Below, piece by piece: positions 38,434 to 45,802 of a stretch of DNA of 64,000 nucleotides. The DNA is from Zhouia amylolytica (GTDB lineage Bacteria > Bacteroidota > Bacteroidia > Flavobacteriales > Flavobacteriaceae), in contig NZ_FPAG01000001.1 in NCBI RefSeq assembly GCF_900116365.1, positions 523,924 through 587,923 of the forward strand, in the 5' to 3' direction. The notes under the pieces were generated by a model. It did not search any database. It was given only the letters and a program-made list of their open reading frames with translations, and had not been told where the DNA came from. How positions within the stretch are numbered: the first letter of the stretch is position 1; every line of letters starts with the position of its first letter. The translations under genes were made by a program, and so were the position numbers.

Positions 38434-39636
38434 TTAATCGATCAGCTTCTTACTGATTCGCAGGGAAGCTATTTTAGCGGCCAGATACCCAAGGATAAGA
38501 ATGGTGAATAATACCACCACAAAATTCATAACTGTCAGATCCATCGGATAAGGTAGTGATGGTGTGATCATAAACCACCCGAAGGTTTTCTGAGTCCACG
38601 TCAACACAAACCCGATCAAAATACCGATGATACCCCCTACGGCAGAAACGATGAGACCCTGGTAGAAATAGATTTGCCTAAGGCCTTTTATCGTAATACC
38701 CAGGCTGTATAAGGTTTTCAAGTTCGACTTTTTATCCAGTACCATCATTATAATCGCCCCAACAAGATTGAAGAGCGCAATGATAAGAACCAGGGTAAAG
38801 ATCAGGTATATAGCCAGGTTTTCCGTATTGAGCATTTTGTACAAGGTAGCATTCAGTTCGGCACGCGTTTTAACGTCCACCTGCCCATCGAAGGCCGCAG
38901 CGATCTTCTCGCTTACAACAGCCGTATCGGCCCCTTCTTTGAGTTTAATATTGATTCCGCTAATATCACTAGGTCCACGTTCTAAAAGTCCCTGAACGGT
39001 GCTTAAATGCGCAAAAACATATTTTTTATCCAGATCCTCATTCACCGCATAAACCCCGCTTACGGAAGCATAAGAAGTATTATAAGGTTTCTTCTGAGAA
39101 GTCCTGATCGGACCCGTACCAGGTTTAGGCGCCATAATAACCAGGGAGTTAAGCCGGTCGTTGACCGCGAGCCCTAAAATATTAGCAATACCAAACCCTG
39201 TAACCACCTGGTCGGGATAGACATTCAGCCATTCCCCCACATAAAGCGTACTATCCGTTTTGGTCACCAAATTGTAGTTCTCATCCACCCCTTTAATGTA
39301 AGCAACGTGATTTTTCTGATCGTGCATCAAAAAAACGCGCTCCTCCAGTTCCCTGGAATACGAAGCGATCCCATCGATATCCTCAAGCTTTTTGTTGGTT
39401 TCCGAATCGAAGGAAATGACCTTGCCATTCACGGGAACGATCTTCAGATCCGGATCGAAGGCATTGGCAAAAGATAAGCTAAAGGTTTTGAGTCCGGCAA
39501 AAGCAGAAAGTACAATAAAAAGAGAAGCAGCACCGATAACGATCACCAGAAAGGTAACCATATTGATGATGTTCACAGCATTCTGACTGCTTTTAGAAAC
39601 AAGGTACCGTTTCGCTATGTAAAAAGGGAAAAACAA
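38434..39636 (-). CDS. ABC transporter permease, FtsX/LolC-LolE type
   Basis: A 400-residue inner-membrane permease with one N-terminal helix (about 24-46), a large periplasmic MacB-core-like domain (about 47-265) and three C-terminal helices (about 270-292, 312-335, 360-385). This is the layout of lipoprotein-releasing permeases of the LolC/E type. No ATPase gene is next to it. It starts 3 bases after the rbfA stop, so the two genes share a transcript. Confidence 0.88.
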   Translation of the reverse strand: MFFPFYIAKRYLVSKSSQNAVNIINMVTFLVIVIGAASLFIVLSAFAGLKTFSLSFANAFDPDLKIVPVNGKVISFDSETNKKLEDIDGIASYSRELEERVFLMHDQKNHVAYIKGVDENYNLVTKTDSTLYVGEWLNVYPDQVVTGFGIANILGLAVNDRLNSLVIMAPKPGTGPIRTSQKKPYNTSYASVSGVYAVNEDLDKKYVFAHLSTVQGLLERGPSDISGINIKLKEGADTAVVSEKIAAAFDGQVDVKTRAELNATLYKMLNTENLAIYLIFTLVLIIALFNLVGAIIMMVLDKKSNLKTLYSLGITIKGLRQIYFYQGLIVSAVGGIIGILIGFVLTWTQKTFGWFMITPSLPYPMDLTVMNFVVVLFTILILGYLAAKIASLRISKKLID

Positions 39637-39639
39637 TAA

Positions 39640-40032
39640 TTATGATTTCTTTCTTTTGCCTAATAGGTCAGGATTCTCCAAAGGATTCTCCCCACCTTTT
39701 AAAGAACGATCAATCTGGTCGATATATTCTAATGAATCATCAATAAAAAATTCAAGTTCAGGAATTCTCCTTAATTGATGCTTGGTACGTTGCGATAATT
39801 CGTGTTTTATTTTAGGCTGAATGGTACGAATATCTTCTAAGATCTCTTTGTCATTCTTATTCGGAAAGATACTAAGATATACCTTGGCGATAGAAAGGTC
39901 TACAGTAACTTTTACTTTGGTGACTGAAATCAACGTTCCCATTAAGCCACTATCTTTCAAAGCACGTTGTAATATATCGGCTAGATCTTTCTGAATTACC
40001 CCTGCTATTTTTTTCTGTCTGTTAGATTCCAT
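39640..40032 (-). CDS. rbfA: Ribosome-binding factor A
   Basis: This cold-shock ribosome maturation factor binds the 30S subunit. I chose the ATG at 40032 (MESNRQKKIAGVIQKDLADI), giving 130 residues, rather than the in-frame start 18 bases upstream, which adds MLYFCA. The KH-like fold is recognisable by VTKVKVTVDLSIAKVYLS and the C-terminal segment RIPELEFFIDDSLEYIDQI. The permease gene starts 3 bases after its stop. Confidence 0.93.
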   Translation of the reverse strand: MESNRQKKIAGVIQKDLADILQRALKDSGLMGTLISVTKVKVTVDLSIAKVYLSIFPNKNDKEILEDIRTIQPKIKHELSQRTKHQLRRIPELEFFIDDSLEYIDQIDRSLKGGENPLENPDLLGKRKKS

Positions 40033-40191
40033 GGCACAAAAATACAACAATAAAGATTACAGTATAAAAGTATTAACTTTGAGTTTTGAAAAGAAGTGAA
40101 GATAAATTTATTTGAGAAGGCTCACAAAGCATCCAGGTAAGGATTCTCAGTAGTTATATTCAATGTATTTCAAACACACAAAAACACACAC

Positions 40192-40593
40192 GTGAAGAAA
40201 ATAGAACATTTAGGCATCGCCGTAAAAGACTTAGGCGTTTCAGGACCCTTATTTGAGAAGCTGTTAAACACGGAAGCCTACAAAACCGAAGAAGTAGCCT
40301 CAGAAGGAGTAAAGACCATGTTTTTCAGAACCGGCGAAAGTAAGATCGAACTGCTCGAAGCGACCAATGCGGAGAGTCCGATCGCTAAGTTTATCGAAAA
40401 GAAAGGAGAAGGCATTCACCACATTGCATTTGATGTGGATAATATAGAAGCAGAGGTAGAAAGATTAAAGAAAGAAGGCTTTGTCGTATTGAATGATACC
40501 CCGAAAAAGGGAGCCGATAATAAGAAAGTTGTTTTTCTGCACCCTAAATCCACCAATGGCGTACTGGTGGAGCTGTGTGAAGAAATTAAGTAA
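40192..40593 (+). CDS. mce: Methylmalonyl-CoA epimerase
   Basis: The 133-residue protein has the vicinal oxygen chelate fold. It starts at GTG 40192 with KKIEHLGIAVKDL, where the first histidine is a metal ligand. Further ligands lie in KIELLEA, GEGIHHIAFDV and VLVELCE. It interconverts the R and S forms of methylmalonyl-CoA, linking propionyl-CoA breakdown to succinyl-CoA. The length is typical. No mutase gene is in the window. Confidence 0.92.
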   Translation: MKKIEHLGIAVKDLGVSGPLFEKLLNTEAYKTEEVASEGVKTMFFRTGESKIELLEATNAESPIAKFIEKKGEGIHHIAFDVDNIEAEVERLKKEGFVVLNDTPKKGADNKKVVFLHPKSTNGVLVELCEEIK

Positions 40594-40707
40594 ACAGGAC
40601 GGGAGTAACCTTGCCGGATATGACAACGGAAAAACCAAAAAATAGATCATAAGCGCAAGTGTTGGAGGGTATTAATTCTCACCAGGTGAGTAATTATTAA
40701 AAAAGGC

Positions 40708-40738
40708 TTGCACGATTTTAAAAATAGTAGTAATATTG
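40708..40738 (+). promoter_or_regulatory. Probable promoter of the tRNA gene
   Basis: TTG at 40708-40710, a 20-base spacer, then TAATATTG at 40731-40738. The pattern is close to the TTG/TAnnTTTG consensus and lies 16 bases before the tRNA. Confidence 0.5.
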
Positions 40739-40754
40739 CACTCCAATTTTAGCC

Positions 40755-40828
40755 GGTCCTATAGCTCAGCTGGTTAGAGCACCTGACTCATAATCAGGGG
40801 GTCCCTGGTTCGAGCCCAGGTGGGACCA
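40755..40828 (+). tRNA. tRNA with anticodon CAT (elongator Met or Ile2)
   Basis: A 74-base cloverleaf. The acceptor arm GGTCCTA pairs with TGGGACC (one G-U pair) and the discriminator base is A. The D arm has GCTC/GAGC. The anticodon stem CCTGA/TCAGG encloses loop CTCATAA with anticodon CAT, and the T arm CCTGG-TTCGAGC-CCAGG is intact. CCA is not encoded. The acceptor start is not the C-A mismatch form of initiator tRNA, so it is elongator Met or the lysidine-modified Ile2 tRNA; I cannot decide which. Confidence 0.92.
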
Positions 40829-40837
40829 CAGGTAAAG

Positions 40838-40870
40838 AAATCCAATCTATTCATTTAGGTTGGATTTTTT
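40838..40870 (+). terminator. Terminator of the tRNA gene
   Basis: An 8-bp stem AAATCCAA (40838-40845) and its complement (40860-40867), continued by further T residues, 10 bases after the tRNA. Confidence 0.65.
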
Positions 40871-40902
40871 GTTTTCAATATTTTAATCTCTTGTTCATTT
40901 TG

Positions 40903-41009
40903 CCTTGATGCAAAACGAACCAAAAAATCAAGAAGGTTTATAGGAAATTTTTGCTATCGCAAAACCGCTGTTGTCTCTAGCGTTACATGCTTTGTTAGCT
41001 ATCGCTAAC
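40903..41009. repeat. Cluster of small perfect hairpins after the tRNA
   Basis: No gene is present. Three inverted repeats follow each other. CTTGAT (40904-40909) pairs with ATCAAG (40927-40932). TTTTGC-TATC-GCAAAA is at 40949-40964 and GTTAGC-TATC-GCTAAC at 40994-41009. The TATC loops are shared, and the TTTTGC hairpin also occurs inside the two large repeats downstream, so this looks like a relic of the same repeat family. Confidence 0.5.
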
Positions 41010-41070
41010 GCACTTCCACTTGAGCCACAGCTATTTCATGAAAACCTTCAAACGTGTCCGATTAGAAATT

Positions 41071-41318
41071 TTGATAGGAGCGTACCCCGTCGGCAGTATA
41101 TATGGATTTAATCCGTTAAAAATGGTCGAAGCCTTGGAGACCATTTAGGATTGAATTCATGGTTTTGCGTTAGCAAAAATACCTCTCGACGGGCATCCTT
41201 TCTTTTGATTCGTTTTCTTTGGATGAGCAAAGAAAATGAATGATACATATATTTTTATAAATAATATATAGAATCGTCATTGCGAGCCTTGTGTTAATAA
41301 GGCATGGCAATCTCACCA
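41071..41318 (+). repeat. 248-bp multi-hairpin direct repeat, copy 1
   Basis: This stretch is repeated almost exactly at 41458-41705. It contains a long-range inverted repeat (CCCGTCG at 41086-41092, CGACGGG at 41187-41193). Nested within are AAATGGTC/GACCATTT (41120-41127, 41139-41146) and TTTTGC/GCAAAA (41163-41178). Outside lies TTTTCTTTG/CAAAGAAAA (41213-41221, 41228-41236). The last part reads like the dispersed CGTCATTGCGAGC repeats common in bacterial genomes. No coding frame on either strand looks genuine. Confidence 0.85.
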
Positions 41319-41457
41319 AAATGAGTCACCTACCTTCAATAGCTGTTCCCACATTAATTATAAGAACCGAACAGGCTGTGAGATTGTCAACGTATACAAA
41401 AAAACCAGCCCTAGGGTTTGGCAGGCGAGGTTAAGGTTCTTTAATGGGTTAAAAATG

Positions 41458-41705
41458 TTGATAGAAGAGTACTCCCGTCGGCAGTATATATGGATTTAAT
41501 CCGTTAAAATGGTCGAAGCCTTGGAGACCATTTAGGATTGAATTCATGGTTTTGCGATAGCAAAAATACCTCTCGACGGGCATCCTTTCTTTTGATTCGT
41601 TTTCTTTGGATGAGCAAAGAAAATGAATGATAAATATATTTTTATAAATAATATACAGTAACGTCATTACGAGCCTTGTAATAAAAAAGCATGGTAATCT
41701 CACCA
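41458..41705 (+). repeat. 248-bp multi-hairpin direct repeat, copy 2
   Basis: The second copy, 387 bases after the first, has only scattered single-base differences. The structural stems are kept: CCCGTCG at 41474-41480 still pairs with CGACGGG at 41574-41580, and the TTTTGC stem survives although its loop bases differ (gcgttagc versus gcgatagc). The 140-base stretch between the copies (41319-41457) contains nothing I recognise. Confidence 0.85.
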
Positions 41706-41862
41706 GGCGGTAACCAAACCCACCAAGAACCCTAACCCCTTTCATTATAAATTATGGTTTTCCGTAAAGGATATTTCATTATGGTGTTTTGCTTTGGTAA
41801 AAGTGAAAAACCCCTATGAAGAGTTTTAATTTTATATTTATACAAATTTTAATGTAATCACT

Positions 41863-42076
41863 ATGGACAATTCTATTTCATGGACAAAAAACAATTTCGG
41901 AATATTTAAGTGTGTTAATTAAACAGTTTGAAGATAGTAAAATGGAAATCCCATCAGATTTAGATAAGTTTATGGTGGAAACACTTTGGAGTTTAAAAAC
42001 GGACTTAAACGCAATTGAGTTTATAGATTCGCCAACTGAAATTGAAACTGAATTTAAGAACCCTATAAAAGAATAA
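41863..42076 (+). pseudogene. Small acidic protein gene with one-base frameshift, unknown family
   Basis: Starting at ATG 41863 the frame reads MDNSISWTK and then falls out of frame in a run of six A (41886-41891). If one A is removed the reading continues as TISEYLSVLIKQFEDSKMEI and on to a TAA at 42074-42076, giving a sensible 70-residue acidic helical protein. The second half is open with normal codon use. It is either a recently broken gene, a sequencing error in the A run, or a case of slippage. I do not recognise the family. Confidence 0.5.
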
Positions 42077-42316
42077 AAACTGCTTATAATAACTAAGAAG
42101 CATTCGTGTGATCGGAACGGGTAAATAGGATGTTGTTTTTTATATACTCATACGGGAAACCGTAAGTTGGTTTTGGTTTAGTTTCTTTGAGGAAATGGGG
42201 AAAATGCCCTTGGGAGATTGGAGAGGTTTTCTTTTATATTTTTATAGCTAAATATCTATAAATAAAAAATGCGTATACACAAACCTTGATATTCATTAAA
42301 ACAACAAAACTCAAAA
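42077..42316. other. Gene-free stretch with a GNRA-type hairpin
   Basis: No coding frame of note is present. A perfect TACGG-GAAA-CCGTA hairpin lies at 42151-42164. The remainder is AT-rich and I see no other feature. Confidence 0.35.
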
Positions 42317-42424
42317 ATGGGTTTTTATAGAAAAACAACATTAGGACTGTTTGATAGTTCCCAAAAATTATTTGAAATCCCAGTTTATCAAAGAGCGTAT
42401 TCTTGGGAAAAAGACCATTGCTGA
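42317..42424 (+). pseudogene. DUF262 (GmrS/SspE-like) N-terminal remnant
   Basis: This 35-residue frame has [13 protein letters not shown] at about 18-30, the signature near the N-terminus of DUF262 proteins, the nucleotide-dependent nuclease family of GmrSD and similar systems. The frame stops at 42422-42424 just after the match ends. From 42414 on the DNA belongs to an istB gene fragment. It is the stump of a modification-dependent restriction gene cut by an insertion element. Confidence 0.65.
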
Positions 42425-42512
42425 TGCCATTTTAGATCGATTGGTACATTCAGCACATCGCATTAACTTTAAAGGAGAATCCATGAGAAAAAAATTAAAA
42501 AAGAATCACTAA
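42414..42512 (+). pseudogene. IS21-family istB, C-terminal fragment
   Basis: In the frame from 42414 the DNA reads [20 protein letters not shown] and then GESMRKKL before TAA at 42510-42512. This is the well-conserved C-terminal end of the IstB transposition helper ATPase of IS21-family elements. The rest of istB and all of istA are missing. Confidence 0.8.
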
Positions 42513-42606
42513 TTTTAACACTCAAATGAAACGATTTTTTGGTACTTCATTTACACTGCTCACTTTCATCCGGCAAGAGTGGTTCACTTTAACCGAATTT
42601 TCCATT
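42513..42606 (+). mobile_element. Probable right end of the IS21-family element
   Basis: The bases after the istB stop contain TGCTCACTTTCATCCGGCAAG and GGTTCACTTTAACCG. These half-repeated CTCACTTT/TTCACTTT plus CCGG/CCG motifs are usual between istB and the terminal inverted repeat of IS21 elements. The exact terminus is not determined. The left end is absent. Confidence 0.5.
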
Positions 42607-42708
42607 AAACAAAGGCAAGTCAAAAAAAGAACGCGTCCCTGATTTTTCAGATGCTGATGCTTTGAGGTATGTTCTTGACTTATTTGGTATACTACCGATA
42701 AATAACTA
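42607..42708 (+). pseudogene. Possible C-terminal gene remnant behind the IS end
   Basis: An open frame without start codon reads KGKSKKERVPDFSDADALRY and ends in LPINN at TAG (42706-42708). It may be the tail of a gene whose front was lost in the IS event. I do not recognise it, and chance is possible. Confidence 0.25.
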
Positions 42709-42763
42709 GTATCGGTTTTTAATACGTTAAATTAAACCTTATTTAACGTATTAGAAGGTAAAT

Positions 42764-43147
42764 TTAATCTGGAATAAGATTTGCTATTGGTATATCGGCT
42801 TCTGCTAAATCATATTTACTTAAGTTTTTTGGTTCCACCCAAATGTATTGATCATGATCTGTTAGTGTAAAAGTGGCAGACTTAAATTCACAACTGTAAG
42901 CAATAAGATTAATTGTAAAATCATCATAGTTGTGAATGTTAGAGCCTAATTTTTTATGGATATCAACAGACATTCCGAGTTCTTCTATTAGCTCTCTTTT
43001 TAAAGCTTCTACTTCAGATTCGTTTTCTTCAATTTTACCACCAGGAAACTCCCATTTACTAGCCATCGATTTACCTTGTTTCCGTCGAGCAATAAAAACT
43101 TTATCGTCTCTGTATATTATTGCACAAACTACATTCATATTTAACAT
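42764..43147 (-). CDS. MutT-like Nudix hydrolase
   Basis: A 127-residue Nudix enzyme. The complete Nudix box GKIEENE-x7-REL-x-EE-x-G lies at about 37-59, preceded by KWEFPGG. The short form with ARRKQGKSMASKW is that of MutT/NudG pyrophosphohydrolases, which hydrolyse damaged or modified (d)NTPs. It lies 100 bases behind the Wadjet-type operon on the same strand, so it may be an accessory gene of the island or a separate cassette. Confidence 0.88.
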   Translation of the reverse strand: MLNMNVVCAIIYRDDKVFIARRKQGKSMASKWEFPGGKIEENESEVEALKRELIEELGMSVDIHKKLGSNIHNYDDFTINLIAYSCEFKSATFTLTDHDQYIWVEPKNLSKYDLAEADIPIANLIPD

Positions 43148-43247
43148 GCTGTTTTTTTGTTGACGGTCTTGTATATAAAAAGTAGCGGATTTTATGTGCT
43201 AACTTTTCGGCTTATATCTGACTTCTAATTTATTCATTTTGTTTCGA

Positions 43248-43781
43248 TTAAGCGTTGGTATTTTCCTCATTTGTTTTTTCTTTTAATTTCTCTTCTGCGA
43301 TTTCTATAGCAAAAGTGAAAAATAGCTTTACGGCTTTGGTAAACTTAAATTTGTTACCATCCAAAACAATTAAATTTTTACCACGCCAAGTTTTTAAAAA
43401 CTTTTCAAATTCGGAAACTGTAGTTTTTTCCAATATTTCCCATTTACTTGATTGCCTTAATAATTGTTCGGTTTCGTTTATGTCAAATGAACCTAATTCA
43501 ATTTTATCTCTAAAGTTTTTTCCTGAATAATCAAGCTCTCTTGACAATATAGCTAGAAACAAAGTAAAGTCTCTAGTCCTTTTCTCGTTTACTTCATCTG
43601 ACGATAAATAGGCAAATTCTGCTTCAATATTCAGATTATAATTAAATGATTTCGTAAAAAATTCGAAATAGTCATCTTCTAGTTCTTGAATTTTATAAAA
43701 CAAAGGACTTGGTGAAATAATGAACTTGCCGTCTAATAATTCACTTACTATTTTATTATGCTCACTTGGGTATTCTCTCAT
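43248..43781 (-). CDS. jetB: Wadjet JetB / MksE-like subunit
   Basis: A 177-residue helical, charged protein. The segment SSDEVNEKRTRDFTLFLAIL followed by SRELDYSGK resembles the MksE/JetB winged-helix dimer subunit that binds the kleisin in MukBEF-like complexes. The assignment rests on that and on context: its start overlaps the end of the jetA-like gene by 20 bases, within a four-gene set that includes an SMC-type ATPase and a Toprim protein. It is the last gene of this operon. Confidence 0.65.
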   Translation of the reverse strand: MREYPSEHNKIVSELLDGKFIISPSPLFYKIQELEDDYFEFFTKSFNYNLNIEAEFAYLSSDEVNEKRTRDFTLFLAILSRELDYSGKNFRDKIELGSFDINETEQLLRQSSKWEILEKTTVSEFEKFLKTWRGKNLIVLDGNKFKFTKAVKLFFTFAIEIAEEKLKEKTNEENTNA

Positions 43782-44985
43782 ATACTTTCACTTTAGGTAT
43801 CTTAATTGAGGCATCTTTTAAATCAATTATTTTTCTCTCGTCAGTTTTGTATTCTGCCACTAAATCATCTTCTAACAAAAGATTAGTTAGAGAGAAAAAT
43901 TTTGATAATGTGATTTCATCAGTATGCTTTTTTAAAGTATTAAAGCACCATAAATAAAAATCATCAACTTTATTTTCATTGAGTAGCTGTTCTTTAAAAT
44001 ATGTAGAATCAGGAAGCCATTCTAACTCTTCAATTTGTTCTTCATAATATACATCAGAAGTTTTGTAATTAAATTGGTCAACAAAAAATTCTGCTTCGCT
44101 ATGAAACTCTTTGAAAATGGCACTTCCTTTAGTCTTTTTAATTGGACTAGGAATAGGAACAGCATAGTTTTCAGGGTAATCTATATTTTCTACAAAATGA
44201 TAAAATCCACTTAAAATAATTGAATCACTTTTGACTCTATCTAGCAATGGTCTTAATTCTCTTGTTAGTTTTTGTAAGTTCTGGTCTAATTCAGCACGAG
44301 CGTAAACAACGGCACCATATAGTTTTTTATATTCTCTTTTAAGTTTAAAACTGTTTGCTATGTACTGTTTTTCACTTGTGTATTTTTGAATTTCGACTAA
44401 AGCAGAATAAAAGGATTCTGGATGCCCTTTTTCTAGAATTTTATTTAACGGCTCAATATACTCGTCAATCCAAAAAACTGCTTTTTCTAACCGTTTTGAT
44501 AAATCTGAATATTCATCTGCATTTACTTTTAAAGATTCTGTATCACTTAAAAGTCTTTGAGTTTGTCTATGAATATCATTTAAGAAAACATCAATTACGT
44601 TTATAATGTTTTGAATTAAAATAGTTGTTTTGCTTGTTTTAGTCTCTGTTTTTAAAGCTGAAAATAATTCAAAAATGGTTTTATACCTTTCCTTTAAAGT
44701 TTGTGGTAAATCAAGCGTAAAGTCATCAAAGAGAAACTGCAAGAAATCTACGTAACTTCTATTTATTTTAAAATCTTTAGTGGGTAACTGTCTGCAAAAC
44801 TTGACATCTATTAACTTAGATAAAGATATTTTGGGTTCATTACTAATGTTGTATTCTTCAATTAACTTTTCTAAAATATCAATATCGATAATAAAGTCAG
44901 GTTTGCTATAATTAAATGCATCCTGTACAAATTCGTAATGATTTTGCAAAAATTTAAGTATGTATTTTCCTGATAATTTAATCAT
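43762..44985 (-). CDS. jetA: Wadjet JetA / MksF-like kleisin subunit
   Basis: The 407-residue protein is almost entirely helical, with a long helical core (about 95-260, including ESLKVNADEYSDLSKRLEKA) and an acidic C-terminal half. No catalytic motif is seen, as expected for a kleisin that bridges the SMC-type ATPase heads. The call is by position: it starts 8 bases inside the end of the Toprim gene and ends 20 bases inside the jetB-like gene. Sequence alone would not identify it. Confidence 0.6.
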   Translation of the reverse strand: MIKLSGKYILKFLQNHYEFVQDAFNYSKPDFIIDIDILEKLIEEYNISNEPKISLSKLIDVKFCRQLPTKDFKINRSYVDFLQFLFDDFTLDLPQTLKERYKTIFELFSALKTETKTSKTTILIQNIINVIDVFLNDIHRQTQRLLSDTESLKVNADEYSDLSKRLEKAVFWIDEYIEPLNKILEKGHPESFYSALVEIQKYTSEKQYIANSFKLKREYKKLYGAVVYARAELDQNLQKLTRELRPLLDRVKSDSIILSGFYHFVENIDYPENYAVPIPSPIKKTKGSAIFKEFHSEAEFFVDQFNYKTSDVYYEEQIEELEWLPDSTYFKEQLLNENKVDDFYLWCFNTLKKHTDEITLSKFFSLTNLLLEDDLVAEYKTDERKIIDLKDASIKIPKVKVYERIPK

Positions 44986-45802
44986 TCTGAAATTTTACGA
45001 ATAGTGCTTGTTGCTCCAAAAAGCGCTTGGTTTTATAAATATCTGTTCTAATTTTTATAACATTTTCATCAACGGATTCTTTTACTTCTTTAGTTGGGTT
45101 TTGTTCTCTTCCTTGTTTTGTTCTAGTAGTTCTAGAGTACATTTTAAATAGCTCCTCATAGTTTGATGGAATGAACAGCTTTGTATTAGAAAATACTTTT
45201 TTAACCATTAAGTAATTTTGTAAACCTTTAAAATCATAATCAGGAAAAATCAATACGTTTTTTGTTTTGAATTTATTTAAAACGGATTTTCCTAAACCTC
45301 CATAAGTATGAATAAAAACAAAATCTTTTCCAATTACTTTTTCTGCCAATAAAAATGAATCGAGATTCTCAACAATGCAAATTCTATCAGTTTCTAACTC
45401 ATTAACTTGTACTGAAAAAGTTCCGAACTGACTTGTAAAGTGCTCTAATTCTACAAATTTTGAATTTATGAGTACATTTTTAAATCCTCTTACTAATATT
45501 ACGTTTTGGCTAGTTCTCTTACCTACTTTAGTATTTCTAAAAGTTCCAATATTGCCAATCGCAGAATAACTATCTTGAAGTTCTTTAGGAAACTTGCTTT
45601 TGAAATAACGTTCTAAATTATCTCTATCGTTCAAGAGGTAACTTCCACCACCTGATACAGCTTGTGAATACTTAATGAACTTACCATTTAGTAATGTTTT
45701 AAAGTCTCCACTTTGTTTAACTGATACGCTTATAGAAGAGGAATTTATTTTTTCCTCTTCTAGCATCTTAAGTAGAAAGTTAAAAAACGTTTTATTCTGC
45801 AT
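44978..45802 (-). CDS. jetD: Wadjet JetD / MksG-like Toprim nuclease
   Basis: This 274-residue protein carries a topoisomerase-primase (Toprim) domain in its C-terminal half. The catalytic glutamate is E145 in ICIVENLDSF, the glycine turn is at 168-169 (TYGGLG), and the metal-binding DxD is D188/D190 in FPDYDFKG. In Wadjet/MksG systems this subunit cuts the looped plasmid DNA. The N-terminal arm (about 130 residues) is shorter than in the usual JetD of about 390 residues. It overlaps the ATPase gene by 11 bases. The Toprim call itself is firm; the JetD name follows from the neighbours. Confidence 0.8.
   Translation of the reverse strand: MQNKTFFNFLLKMLEEEKINSSSISVSVKQSGDFKTLLNGKFIKYSQAVSGGGSYLLNDRDNLERYFKSKFPKELQDSYSAIGNIGTFRNTKVGKRTSQNVILVRGFKNVLINSKFVELEHFTSQFGTFSVQVNELETDRICIVENLDSFLLAEKVIGKDFVFIHTYGGLGKSVLNKFKTKNVLIFPDYDFKGLQNYLMVKKVFSNTKLFIPSNYEELFKMYSRTTRTKQGREQNPTKEVKESVDENVIKIRTDIYKTKRFLEQQALFVKFQND

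Noticed and set aside
40755-40828. Initiator tRNA-Met
   Set aside because: The acceptor end pairs fully (G1-C72), whereas bacterial initiator tRNA has a mismatch at that pair.
41071-41705. CRISPR array
   Set aside because: There are only two long copies with a spacer of 139 bases; no short regular repeats and no cas genes are present.
41449-41745. 98-residue frame on the minus strand across repeat copy 2
   Set aside because: It lies inside the hairpin repeat, has no start context or recognisable domain, and the same frame is broken in copy 1.
43255-43530. Plus-strand frames opposite the Wadjet genes and other defence genes
   Set aside because: These are shadows of the long minus-strand genes with odd phenylalanine/serine-rich composition.
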